Assembly: GCA_964023205.1 (NCBI GenBank)
Contig: OZ026847.1
Coordinates: forward strand, 3,160,819 to 3,224,818
Reading direction: 5' to 3'
Length of the DNA stretch: 64,000 bases
DNA from: Lutraria lutraria
Lineage: Eukaryota; Mollusca; Bivalvia; Venerida; Mactridae
In this document: positions 24,055-34,638 of the stretch, in pieces
Layout of the letters: each line of letters opens with the position of its first letter
Position numbering within the stretch: position 1 is the first letter of the stretch
Translations under genes and position numbers: made by a program
Notes under the pieces: model-generated
Databases searched by the model: none
What the model saw: only the letters and a program-made list of their open reading frames with translations
Told to the model about the DNA's origin: nothing

Positions 24055-24235
24055 TACAGCAAAACCCCTAAAAACTGAACTCACTGAAAAACAAACTTCC
24101 CTAAAAATCAAACGATTTTGCAAAGCCCTTTTTGGGGGGGAAATTATTAAAACGTTCTCTAAAAAACAGATTTCTCAGAAAACCAGACTTTTGGCCCAGT
24201 CTGGAAGGGGTCCAGTTTTAAGGGCTTTAACTGTA
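24055..24235 (+). mobile_element. TA-MITE family 3 (TACAGCAAAACCCCTAAAA ends)
   Basis: Starts TACAGCAAAACCCCTAAAAA and ends CAGTTTTAAGGGCTTTAACTGTA (24213-24235), an imperfect inverted terminal repeat. Repeated AAAACTGAAC, AAAACAAACTT and AAAAATCAAACG blocks lie inside, as does a G-run. Only copy seen here. The plus-strand frame at 24017-24250 is an accident of this element. Confidence 0.6.
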
Positions 24236-25449
24236 CATGTCACAATATAATACAAATCCTTATAGAACGAAACTGATGTAAGTTACAATTACAGCACAAA
24301 TGATGTTAACTCAGGTTGATTTCCTTAATTATTCCTAAATCAAAGTCACTATTCAATATGAACACAGAATTACACATGCTTAGTCCAGAAATATTCCTCA
24401 TACGGTTTCATGTCAATAACTGTGTTTGTATACATTGCAATAATAATGCCATATAATTTTATAACAAAAAAAACACCATCAAAATAAAAAAGTATACATG
24501 AAATACGAAAATTACTATTTTTTCAGCAAGATCCTTACAAGATGAATCACCCGTAATCCTCTCGAAAAAAAAATATTGAAATTTCAAATTTTAGTGGTCA
24601 GCTGACTCACAGTACACTGTTAGTACCTCCATATGAAGAGTTTTACCTCCATTATGAAGAGCCCGAAAATTATGGCTAACAAAATATTTTGCTTCAATAT
24701 TGGATACATTTTATCTGCCTCTTTGTGAAGAGCTCTATTTAGTAAACAATTAGCTAAACAGGCTGCAGATATGGTAAGCCCATTACAATAGGATGTAAGA
24801 ATACCCCACTGACAGAATGGATTATATTGTAATACCCGACAAGGGCTTGTCAACACTTTGATACGGAGGTCATCAGATTGTTGTCAACAAAATGTAAAAC
24901 GAAGTACAATATGTATCATATAAGGTTTACAATGTTCTGTTTCATAAGAGATATAATGGATACAAAATAGGAGATTAAGGATAAGAAATATTGGCCTCAT
25001 TATTTGTATGTAACATTTATGACAAGCAGCAAACCTATACTTATCAACCCAATTTATCTAAACATACAACCATTATATTACTTACAACCATCTACAATAC
25101 AATAAATGATAAATGAGTTTTAAGTTGATAACCCGTAGAACTGTAATCTGAATTTAAAAGCCATCAAAATATTAATTCATGAATATTGTGTTAATTTAAG
25201 GTATTCATGAGAAGGGTCAATGACCTTTAGAACTGAATTGTGTTCAGTAATGTATCATTTATTTCACATCACACTTCACAATTTCTTTTTGATATCATTT
25301 TCATAATTATCATATGATCAGAAATTACAAAGTTTATATAATGAAGAAGATGTCAGAGATATAATCTTGACTTTTTACATCATTTATAGCATTTCTTAAT
25401 TATTAATGTCAATTTGTTCACCAAACCTATATATTACTAACAGTAGCTT
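24236..25449. other. AT-rich non-coding DNA
   Basis: No gene or element recognised. Confidence 0.35.
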
Positions 25450-25805
25450 TAGTTACGGCTACAGGTGGTATATCAGAGATCACGTGGTAACATGCTGGAC
25501 TAGAAATCAAAAGGTCATAGGTTCCAATCTCGGTTCTATCTTCCAATATGTCAGGGACGCTTGTTCAGTGTCGATCCCCATCCCAACTACCAAGCCAATT
25601 AAGTACTGTGTTTAGAAAATCACAGGAAATGGGCGAGGCATGTATTGGTGCTTTACACTTGGCACCATGAAGAACCAGGAAAACTATATATATAAGCTGA
25701 ATATATAAGCTTTGTTCACCTGTATCGCCATTTCCCTCTCTGAGGCAGCCAAGAAAATACCATAGCTGTTGGCATGCACTGTTAAACAACAATTAACAAA
25801 AAAAG
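25450..25805 (+). mobile_element. tRNA-derived SINE B
   Basis: The tRNA-like head contains GATCACGTGGTAACATGCTG (A-box region), ACTAGAAATCAAAAGGTC and GGTTCCAATCTCGG (B-box-like). The body includes AAAATCACAGGAAATGGGCG and GGTGCTTTACACTTGGC, and the tail reads TTAACAAAAAAA. Reverse-oriented fragments lie at 52468-52550 and 63825-63905. Confidence 0.75.
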
Positions 25806-27535
25806 AACTTGGCTAAGATTTATTTTTCAAAAATTTAAATCAAGTACCATTAACCAATCATTTGCTAGCATGTTACATGATTTTAGTCACATAATTATTT
25901 AGTTGTCTCAAACAGCTTTACATTATAAACTATAATCAAACAATGGAACGTTTGGGACATATGTACCAGTAATTTGTTTAGCAATTTTCAAAACTACCTG
26001 TGGCTTTTTGATGGGGAAAATATACATGTAGCGTGATAAATCAGAAAAAGGGAAAAATAAGACATAAAAACAATTGTATCTTTTTTTGTCAATCTCTTCA
26101 CGTAGAACATTGTTAGTTCACTTTTTTCATATTCTTATGTTCCTAATCAAAAACCTGGAATCGGCCATTTTTACGGCTACCGTAAAGCGTTCTGCCTCAA
26201 TTTCAATGGATTGTTTTGCATTAAAGAAGTTGGTGATTTATTTTGTAATTGTTATTGTTTGACTTTTTTATTTTATTTTTAATGGGAAATATGACTTCAT
26301 TTTGAGGAAAAAGATAACATTTTTAGGGAAACTATACTTTTTTTAGGCTATGGAAAACATTCCATATTCGGCTGTAAAATATACGAAAAAAATCCCTGTG
26401 TACATAATTCTGAACATATGCATACCGTTTTAGACTGGCACACTAATTCTTTTCTTTAAATGCAAGACTGGTTCAATTAACTTTTGACAGACACGGATAA
26501 TGTTGAAACTGTGCACATAATTCTGGACTGATGCACCATATTCTAGTTTAAATCATATCATTACTGCAGAAGGAATACAATTCTAGATTACAGATTCACA
26601 GACATGGAATAATTGGACACAAACCATGCATTTTCTTAATTTTTACAATGAATTTGCCTTATTCAGGCATGACAACTACTTTATCAATATCTTGCTCCGC
26701 TTAAAAGACTCAGACTGGTGGACTTGTCCGATAGATTGTGTTGGTCCAGTAAAGAATCTTATTTCATCAGACCGGCTGTCTGGCCACTTATTTACCTGAC
26801 GTATATGCATTTATACTTGTTTACTTTTTTCAGTCTGACTTTCGGGCCATCAGAATTTTCAAGCCTGCTAGACCGAATGTCCGGCAGATTTTTTGCCTTT
26901 CACAAAGTCTGAAGACTTCACAATCTGATAAATTTAAATCAACATTTTAAACGCACACACACACTGAGTATTGACCTTGGCCTTGTAATGAAAACATCAC
27001 ACAAGAAAGATGACGTTAAAATTTCAATTTAAAACTTTAACAATGACAACCAGTTTTCAAGATTGCAGATTCATTTTGACATAAATTATTTTAACAAAGT
27101 AACATAAGACTTCAGCCCACCATCTTATATATCAAATGATCACTTCTTTCTAACCTTGTATTAACCTAATCCATGTACTATAAAGAACACACCCCGGGCA
27201 ACACATTTATTCATCCCTACTTGAACTTCTCCAAATCTTTAATTGAATTCAAAAGAATAAAAGTTTGCAGAAATTCAATTTCTGTCCGAAATGATCATGG
27301 ATGATATGTTATTTAAACATGACACCATGCATCAATTTATGAGTGAAATCATGTAAGTTTGATGTGTCTACAAGTATTTCATAGATGACAGACATTTTAC
27401 ATAGTGCTGTCACATAATATTGTAATATTTTCTATTAATTTTTTTTTTTTTAAATCTGAAATCATTACACCTGCTTAAACATACAGATTCCAATTTAGAA
27501 TGAATAATTAACACATTTCTGTATATACAGTGAAA
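25806..27535. other. AT-rich non-coding DNA
   Basis: Apart from the repeat at 26826-26909, no gene or identifiable element was found. Confidence 0.4.
26826..26909. repeat. Dispersed repeat, copy 2
   Basis: Same blocks as 22124-22208: TTTTTTCAGTCTGAC, GAATTTTCAAGCCTGCTAGA, CCGAATGTCCGGCAGATT and TTTGCCTTTCACAAAGTCTG. The flanks differ, which supports an independent insertion. Confidence 0.55.
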
Positions 27536-27711
27536 CATGTGTAAGCAGCCACCTCCCAATAAAGGCCACCCTGTGCATAAAGGCCATTATTTTAAAACTG
27601 TCATTGATTATTTAGAACAAAAATTACCTACAGATGAAGACCGCCTGTCAATAAAGACCACATATTTATGCCTTCCGTAGGGTGACCTTTGTTCACTGAG
27701 GTTTGACTGTA
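27536..27711 (+). mobile_element. TA-MITE family 1, nearly complete
   Basis: TACAGTGAAACATGTGTAAG at the left, GAGGTTTGACTGTA at the right, TA on both sides. Internal CACCTCCCAATAAAGGCCAC and CGCCTGTCAATAAAGACCAC blocks are shared with the array MITE segment. Confidence 0.8.
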
Positions 27712-27996
27712 AATAAGAAAGTTTCCTAGAAAAACCACTTAGAAAACATCTCTCCTTCCCCAAACCACCAACTCCAAACCCGCCTAATACACACGACCAA
27801 ATTACAACAGGTGGAGAACACAACACTGTAAGTGAGTCTCATGGAGACCGGGTACTGTCTTGGAACAGTTTGTCTGTCTTGGAACAGTTTGTAGCAAAGT
27901 TTAGTATGACGATCACGTAACATGTGGGGGTTAAACTTTTTTGGGGGGGGGACCAGCCATGGCAAACACTTACCCACATATATAAGTAATGTCATC

Positions 27997-28161
27997 TACA
28001 GTGCAACCTCTGTAGAGCAACACCCTGTGGGAGCTGCAAATATCGGTCATTGTTAAGAGGTGGTTGCTCTATGGAGGTTTAATTTATAGTTAATATCAGC
28101 TTACGGAAAATTTTAATGTGTTGTTATTGAGAGGTTGTTGTTCTGGAGAGATTGTACTGTA
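27997..28161 (+). mobile_element. TA-MITE family 2, complete
   Basis: TACAGTGCAACCTCTGTAGA to GGAGAGATTGTACTGTA, with AGAGGTGGTTGCTCTATGGA inside. Best-preserved family 2 copy in the window and only about 285 bp from the family 1 copy at 27536. Confidence 0.8.
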
Positions 28162-28411
28162 ATTGTACAACTATTGTTGTCTAAAACTATGAAGTATAAA
28201 ATTTGGCTGCTGTACATAAACATTTAAATCTTTCTCTTTTTTGAATCTCTACTTTATTGTTTTATTAAGGATGTATAAACTATAAAATACTAATAAAACA
28301 TGAAATAAAGGTATAGAAAATCTGTCATACTGCTTACATGACAATATAACATTTATACTACAAAATGTTTGTATGTGATTCTTGATTGAAATCAGCCATT
28401 TTTGTATGATA

Positions 28412-28600
28412 AAGAGGGGCCGGCCTCTATGGCCCCTGACAAGTTATCACATCTGTGTTAGACCACTAGTGTTAGCTTACAGAAGGTCTGTGGTTCTATA
28501 CCCAGGTGTACATCTTTCAGTCAGCTTTTAAAATGGAAAGATTGCCCAATGACTCTGGCTGTAGGTGCAACAATAAACTTCAATGGAAAAAATGTACATG
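28412..28600 (+). mobile_element. tRNA-derived SINE C (candidate)
   Basis: GGGGCCGGCCTCTATGGCCC is followed by CTGTGTTAGACCACTAGTG and a B-box-like GTGGTTCTATACCCAGG, then a body including TGACTCTGGCTGTAGGTGCA. The B box differs from those of SINE A and SINE B, so a third family is likely. Single copy here. Confidence 0.5.
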
Positions 28601-28924
28601 AAGATTTCAGTATATTTCAGCAGATGATTAATGAACTTATACAATGTTTGTCACAATTAATACATCAGGTAATACTATTATTTTAGTATTAAAACATCAG
28701 AAAGGAAGATAAAAGGACATTTTTAGCAAATTTATTCAGATCACAAATTAGGTAGAATACAATTTGTGTTAGACGTTGATAATTAACAACATGTAACGTC
28801 AATCACCATATATATAATTATATTCAACAATATTTCAGAAATAAAAAGCTGATGTATTCTTCTATGTAAAATGGAGATACAATATGTATTTCAACCTGAA
28901 CACAAATGGATTCTTACTACAACA

Positions 28925-29345
28925 ACTGAAATCAAAGTACTGTAAGTACTGACTGGTGATCAGAACTAAGTCACCTAAGAACTCCTAAATATGAAAATCA
29001 AAGCACTGTAAGTACTGACTGGTGATCAGAACTAAGTCACCTAAGAACTCCTAAATATGAAAATCAAAGTACTGTAAGTACTGACTGGTGATCAGAACTA
29101 AGTCACCTAAGAACTCCTAAATATGAAAATCAAAGTACTGTAAGTACTGACTGGTGATCAGAACTAAGTCACCTAAGAACTCCTAAATATGAAAATCAAA
29201 GCACTGTAAGTACTGACTGGTGATCAGAACTAAGTCACCTAAGAACTCCTAAATATGAAAATCAAAGTACTGTAAGTACTGACTGGTGATCAGAACTAAG
29301 TCACCTAAGAACTCCTAAATATGAAAATCAAAGTACTGAAAGTAC
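28925..29345. repeat. 66-bp tandem repeat, 6 copies
   Basis: Near-perfect 66-bp units containing ATCAAAGTACTGTAAGTACT, GACTGGTGATCAGAACTAAG and TCACCTAAGAACTCCTAAAT; the main variation is AAAGTACT versus AAAGCACT. The last unit runs straight into the dispersed AGTACT repeat (29330-29450), so the array looks like an internal expansion of that element. Confidence 0.95.
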
Positions 29346-29550
29346 TCATGAAAACTGAACTTACTCAAGCTTGCACTGCATCATGCAACGGGGACTAAAC
29401 ATTAACATTTTAATGGTGGATGTAGAAAAAACAAAGTACTTTGGTCCACATCAAAATTCATGTGCGCCAAGCTAGTGATAACAATGGAAAGCTGATCTGT
29501 TGTTTGTAAAATCAAAGCACTGACTTGTATTTTGAATCAACTCAAGAAAG

Positions 29551-30560
29551 AAACAAGAGGGCCAAGATGGCCCTATATTGCTCACATGACAATCACTGTT
29601 CACTCATTAAAACATTGTTTTGAACCGGTGACCTAGTTTTTGACACCAGATAACCCATGTTAGAACTTGTCCTACATATAAATAAGACAAACATTCTGAC
29701 AAAATTTGGCGAAGATCCAATCAAATCCATGAAAACTACAGCATAGACAAGGCTTTCCTAAGATTTGACCTCGTGACCTAGTTTTTGACCCCAGACGACC
29801 TATGTTCGAATTTGTCTTACATATCATTAAGACAAACATTCTGACTAGGTTTGGTGAAGATACGATCAAAATTTGACATCTACAGTGTTAATAAGGTTTT
29901 TCTAAGATTTGACCTTGTGACCTGGTTTTTGACCCTAGGTGACCCATATTTAAACATGTCCTTAATATTATTAACACAAACAATCTGACAAGGATTGGCC
30001 AAGATCCAATCAAAACCATGACATTTAGAGCTTTTACAAGATTTTTACCTAAGATTTAACCTGGTGACCCAGTTTTTGACCCCGGCTGACCCATGTTCAA
30101 CCTTGACCCAAATATCATTGAGGCAAACATTCTGACAAGGTTTCATGATCATCCAATAAAAACAGTGACTTCTTGAGTGTTCACAAGGTTTTCCAGCAAT
30201 TTAAGTGACCTAGTTTTTCACCGGAAATGACCCATTATTGAACTTGACCTACATATTATTAAAATTAACATTCTGGCAAAGTTTCATGAAGATCCAGTCA
30301 AAACAGTGATTTCTAAAGTGTTCACAAGGTTTTCCCTTATTTGGCCCTGGTGACCTAGTTTTTCACCCAAAATGGCCCAATATCGAACTCGTCTGAGATT
30401 TTGTTGATATTAACGTTCTGACCCAGTTTTGTTAAAATTGAGCTAAAGATGTGGCCCCTAGTGTGGTCACAACATCAAGTTTGATGATGCATGACGCACA
30501 ACGCACGACGCCGAACGGAGAGTGATCCTAATAGCTCACTTTGTGACATGTGAGCTAAAA
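29551..30560 (+). mobile_element. Helentron/pearl-like element, left of array
   Basis: Starts AAACAAGAGGGCCAAGATGG. The core is about six to seven diverged copies of a unit near 130 bp with GTGACCTAGTTTTTGACCCC, GATGACCCATGTT, CATTCTGAC and TGAAGATCCAATCAAAAC. It ends ACGGAGAGTGATCCTAATAG then CTCACTTTGTGACATGTGAG-CTAAAA, a terminal hairpin. Non-coding. A near-identical copy is at 50214-51344 on the other side of the array. Assignment to Helentrons rests on architecture only. Confidence 0.7.
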
Positions 30561-31274
30561 TATGAGAAAAATATATAAACAAAGCATATATTGCAAAGAT
30601 TGAGAGGTATGATCTTGGACTCATACAAAAACCTAACACTGCAGAACCTCTGTATAAGTGTCATTAGAATGCATAAAGATATCTCACAGAGTTTGTAAAG
30701 TAATGTAGGCAAATGGATAGTTGACCTTTGACCTATTGATAGACCTTATCAACAGGGGTCATCTATCTATGTGACCAACCATCAAACTAAGTCAAGACCT
30801 AAGGCCAAAACAGTCGATTTGGCCGGACAAGGTTTGATTACCAACAAGCAAAAAAGACGGACATTAGCAATCCAATATACCCCCGTTTCTTCAAAGAGGG
30901 GGCATAACTTGGAACTATAATAAAGAATACTAATATTACAAAAATATGAGAAAAATATATAAACAAAGCATGTCAATTTAAGACATTTTACCTAATAGAA
31001 ATAACTTCTGGAATAAATATAGTTTTGTAAAAATACTTGTTACAAATAAAACTTAGCAAAAATCAACCACCTAAGGTTTTAAGTTATTTCATGAATCTTA
31101 AGTTAAAATAAGGGTACTATAACAGTATTTCAACAAGGTTACAGGTTTCCAGTGAGAAACAACCACTTTTTGATGCCATACTAGGCCAGCTAGTATACTT
31201 AGAGACAAATGATTGCAAATATTAGTCAGCTATGAGAAAGGACATTGAAATCAAGCAGGAGGGTTCTAGCAAGG
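30557..31274 (+). repeat. Rearranged partial monomer at the left edge
   Basis: A scrap of the AT-rich leader (TATGAGAAAAATATATAAAC) is fused to the end of the exon-like segment (AAGATTGAGAGGTATGATCT). After GTAAAGTAATGTAG the sequence jumps to GCAAATGGATAGTTGACC, deleting roughly half a monomer, and then continues in register into monomer 1. Confidence 0.85.
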
Positions 31275-31456
31275 TACAGTGGAACACGTCTTAGTGGCCA
31301 CCTCCAAATAAAGCCACCCTGTCCAAAAAAGGCCATTCTTTACAAAACTGTCATTGATTATTTAGAACAAAATGACCACTGAAAAAAGGCCACCTGTCAT
31401 TAAAGGCCACATTTTGTCCTTCCTGATGGTGGCTTTTGTTCAAAGGTTTGACAATA
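31275..31456 (+). mobile_element. TA-MITE family 1 embedded in the array monomer
   Basis: TACAGTGGAACACGTCTTAG to CAAAGGTTTGACAATA, with internal GGCCACCTCCAAATAAAGCC and GGCCACCTGTCATTAAAGGC. Co-amplified in all monomers. The start of the exon-like frame overlaps its right terminus. Confidence 0.8.
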
Positions 31457-31830
31457 GCTCATCTAGATGAAGAGACACTGCTGAGATATACAGAACAGAC
31501 AGACTCAGAGTTTGTTACACTCAGTACAGAATATCAGGCCAAATTACAGAAAAACATCAAACTAAGATTCTGCACAGTGGACAGTGAACTGCTTATGGAT
31601 TTGAGGGAACCTTTAGTAAAGACAGAATCACAGAATGCTCTGCAACAGGTTGGATGTCTGTATAGGGAAGCCAAACAGATGAAGATTGTTCATGGTGATC
31701 TTCAAGGGACAGGCAAACCAAAGTGGTACAGAAGTTGTTAGACAAGAACAAGCTTCCAGAGCTGTGGCCAAGATTGAGAGGTATGATCTGGGACTCATAC
31801 GAAAACCTAACACTGCAGAACCTCTGAATA
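31457..31830 (+). pseudogene. Exon-like gene fragment repeated in every monomer
   Basis: After the MITE end, the plus strand reads about 95 codons of normal, charged protein-like sequence (includes HLDEETLLRYTEQTDSEF, TVDSELLMDLREPLVKTESQ and VGCLYREAKQMK). It then hits a stop, while another frame continues with KLLDKNKLPELWPRLRG and NLTLQNLCISVIRMHKDIS to a stop near 31876. So this looks like one or more exons of a cellular gene with an old frameshift, captured and amplified. There is no ATG in frame in most copies; the frame opens from a TTG inside the MITE. Positions in other monomers: 34799, 36481, 38161, 39841, 41522, 43140, 44885 and 46503. Parent gene not recognised; function unlikely. 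Confidence 0.55.
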
Positions 31831-32056
31831 AGTGTCATTAGAATGCATAAAGATATCTCACAGAGTTTGTAAAGTAATGTAGGGTAGCCCTTTGTTTATC
31901 AATAGGGGTCATCCATACGTGAGGATCAACCTCCAAACCAAGTCTAAAGACCTAAGGCCAAATCACTCTCTTAGTAATTGGCCGTACAAAGTTTGATTAC
32001 CAATAAACTAAAAGAGTGACACAATGAGCCAACCAATATACACAAATTTCTTCAAA

Positions 32057-32087
32057 GGGAGGGAAAGGGAGGGAAAGGGGTAGGGGG
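32057..32087 (+). other. G-quadruplex motif, repeated in each monomer
   Basis: Six G-runs of 3-5 separated by 1-3 nt (GGGAGGGAAAGGGAGGG, then AAAGGGG, TAGGGGG). The same tract begins at 33739, 35420, 37101, 38781, 40462, 42143, 43825, 45506 and 47188. It satisfies the usual four-run G4 pattern with short loops, on the plus strand. Confidence 0.85.
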
Positions 32088-32957
32088 CATAACTAGAACT
32101 TTACAAAATAACCCTACAATCACAAAAATATGACAAAAATAGAAATCAAGTCAATTCAAGATATTTACCTAATGGTAATAACTGTTGGGAAAAGAATAAT
32201 GTTTTGTAAAAAATACTGGTAAACAATAGTTCACCTTGAGCACTTTGTACTCTGGTGAGCTAAAAATAAAGCAGAGGAAAAGTAAACTACCTAAGTTTTT
32301 AAAGTCATTTCATATATCTTAAGTTAAAACATGAGTACTTCAACGCTCTTTTAATGAGGTGTTGGTGAGACACCCACATGCCCCCTAAAGGGCAAATGGA
32401 TAGTTGACCTTTTGACCTATTGATAGACCTTATCAACAGGGGTCATCTATCTATGTGACCAACCATCAAACTAAGTCAAGACCTAAGGCCAAAACAGTCG
32501 ATTTGGCCGGACAAGGTTTGATTACCAACGAGCAAAAAAGACGGACATTAGCAATCCAATATACCCCCGTTTCTTCAAAAAGGGAGCATAACTTGAACTT
32601 TAATAAAGAATACTAATATTACAAAAATATGAGAAAAATATATAAACAAAGCATGTCAATTTAAGACATTTTACCTAATAGAAATAACTCCTGGAATAAA
32701 TATAGTTTTGTAAAAATACTTGTTACAAATAAAACTGAGCAAAAATCAACCACCTAAGGTTTTAAGTTATTTCATGAATCTTAAGTTAAAATAAGGGTAC
32801 TATAACAGTATTTCAACAAGGTTACAGGTTTCCAGTGAGAAACAACCACTTTTTGATGCCATACTAGGCCAGCTAGTATACTTAGAGACAAATGATTGCA
32901 AATATTAGTCAGCTATGAGAAAGGACATTGAAATCAAGCAGGAGGGTTCTAGCAAGG

Positions 32958-34638
32958 TACAGTGGAACACGTCTTAGTGGCCACCTCCAAATAAAGCCAC
33001 CCTGTCAGAAAAGGCCATTCTTTACAAAACTGTCATTGATTATTTAGAACAAAATGACCACTGAAAAAAGGCCACCTGTCATTAAAGGCCACATTTTGTC
33101 CTTCCTGATGGTGGCTTTTGTTCAAAGGTTTGACAATAGCTCATCTAGATGAAGAGACACCGCTGAGATATACAGAACAGACAGACTCAGAGTTTGTTAC
33201 ACTCAGTACAGAATATCAGGCCAAATTACAGAAAAACATCAAACTATGATTCTGCACAGTGGACAGTGAACTGCTTATGGATTTGAGGGAACCTTTAGTA
33301 AAGACAGAATCACAGAATGCTCTGCAAAAGGTTGGATGTCTGTATAGGGAAGCCAAACAGATGAAGATTGTTCAGGGTGATCTTCAAGGGACAGGCAAAC
33401 CAAAGTGGTACAGATGTTGTTAGACAAGAACAAGCTTCCAGAGCTGTGGCCAAGATTGAGAGGTATGATCTGGGACTCATACGAAAACCTAACACTGCAG
33501 AACCTCTGTATAAGTGTCATTAGAATGCATAAAGATATCTCACAGAGTTTGTAAAGTAATGTAGGGTAGCCCTTTGTTTATCAATAGGGGTCATCCATAC
33601 GTGAGGATCAACCTCCAAACCAAGTCTAAAGACCTAAGGCCAAATCACTCTCTTAGTAATTGGCCGTACAAAGTTTGATTACCAATAAACTAAAAGAGTG
33701 ACACAATGAGCCAACCAATATACACAAATTTCTTCAAAGGGAGGGAAAGGGAGGGAAAGGGGTAGGGGGCATAACTAGAACTTTACAAAATAACCCTACA
33801 ATCACAAAAATATGACAAAAATAGAAATCAAGTCAATTCAAGATATTTACCTAATGGTAATAACTGTTGGGAAAAGAATAATGTTTTGTAAAAAATACTG
33901 GTAAACAATAGTTCACCTTGAGCACTTTGTACTCTGGTGAGCTAAAAATAAAGCAGAGGAAAAGTAAACTACCTAAGTTTTTAAAGTCATTTCATATATC
34001 TTAAGTTAAAACATGAGTACTTCAACGCTCTTTTAATGAGGTGTTGGTGAGACACCCACATGCCCCCTAAAGGGCAAATGGATAGTTGACCTTTGACCTA
34101 TTGATAGACCTTATCAACAGGGGTCATCTATCTATGTGACCAACCATCAAACTAAGTCAAGACCTAAGGCCAAAACAGTCGATTTGGCCGGACAAGGTTT
34201 GATTACCAACGAGCAAAAACGACGGACATTAGCAATCCAATATACCCCCGTTTCTTCAAAAAGGGAGCATAACTTGAACTTTAATAAAGAATACTAATAT
34301 TACAAAAATATGAGAAAAATATATAAACAAAGCATGTCAATTTAAGACATTTTACCTAATAGAAATAACTCCTGGAATAAATATAGTTTTGTAAAAATAC
34401 TTGTTACAAATAAAACTGAGCAAAAATCAACCACCTAAGGTTTTAAGTTATTTCATGAATCTTAAGTTAAAATAAGGGTACTATAACAGTATTTCAACAA
34501 GGTTACAGGTTTCCAGTGAGAAACAACCACTTTTTGATGCCATACTAGGCAAGCTAGTATACTTAGAGACAAATGATTGCAAATATTAGTCAGCTATGAA
34601 AAAGGACATTGAAATCAAGCAGAAGGGTTTTAGCAAGG
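32958..34638 (+). repeat. Array monomer 2, with private nonsense change
   Basis: AAACTATGATTC replaces AAACTAAGATTC, putting a TGA in the exon-like frame at about 33246. Other private changes: CAAAAGGTTGG and TTCAGGGTG. Confidence 0.9.
34087..34099 (-). promoter_or_regulatory. DR1 nuclear-receptor-like site in monomers
   Basis: TGACCTTTGACCT is the reverse complement of a direct repeat of AGGTCA with 1-nt spacing, the HNF4/RXR-type DR1 consensus. Monomers 1 and 3 carry an extra T (spacing 2). It derives from the TGACCTTTGACC-rich pearl-like piece, so a regulatory role is only a possibility. Confidence 0.35.

Larger units (their letters stand above)
31275..32957 (+). repeat. Array monomer 1
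   Basis: The exon-like frame is open from 31436 to a TAG at 31739. Private variant CCTCTGAATAAGTG. It shares GTCCAAAAAAGGCC and GCAGGAGGGTTCTAG with monomers 8 and 10. Confidence 0.9.

Noticed and set aside
24017..24250. 77-codon plus-strand frame
   Set aside because: Spans a family 3 MITE end to end.
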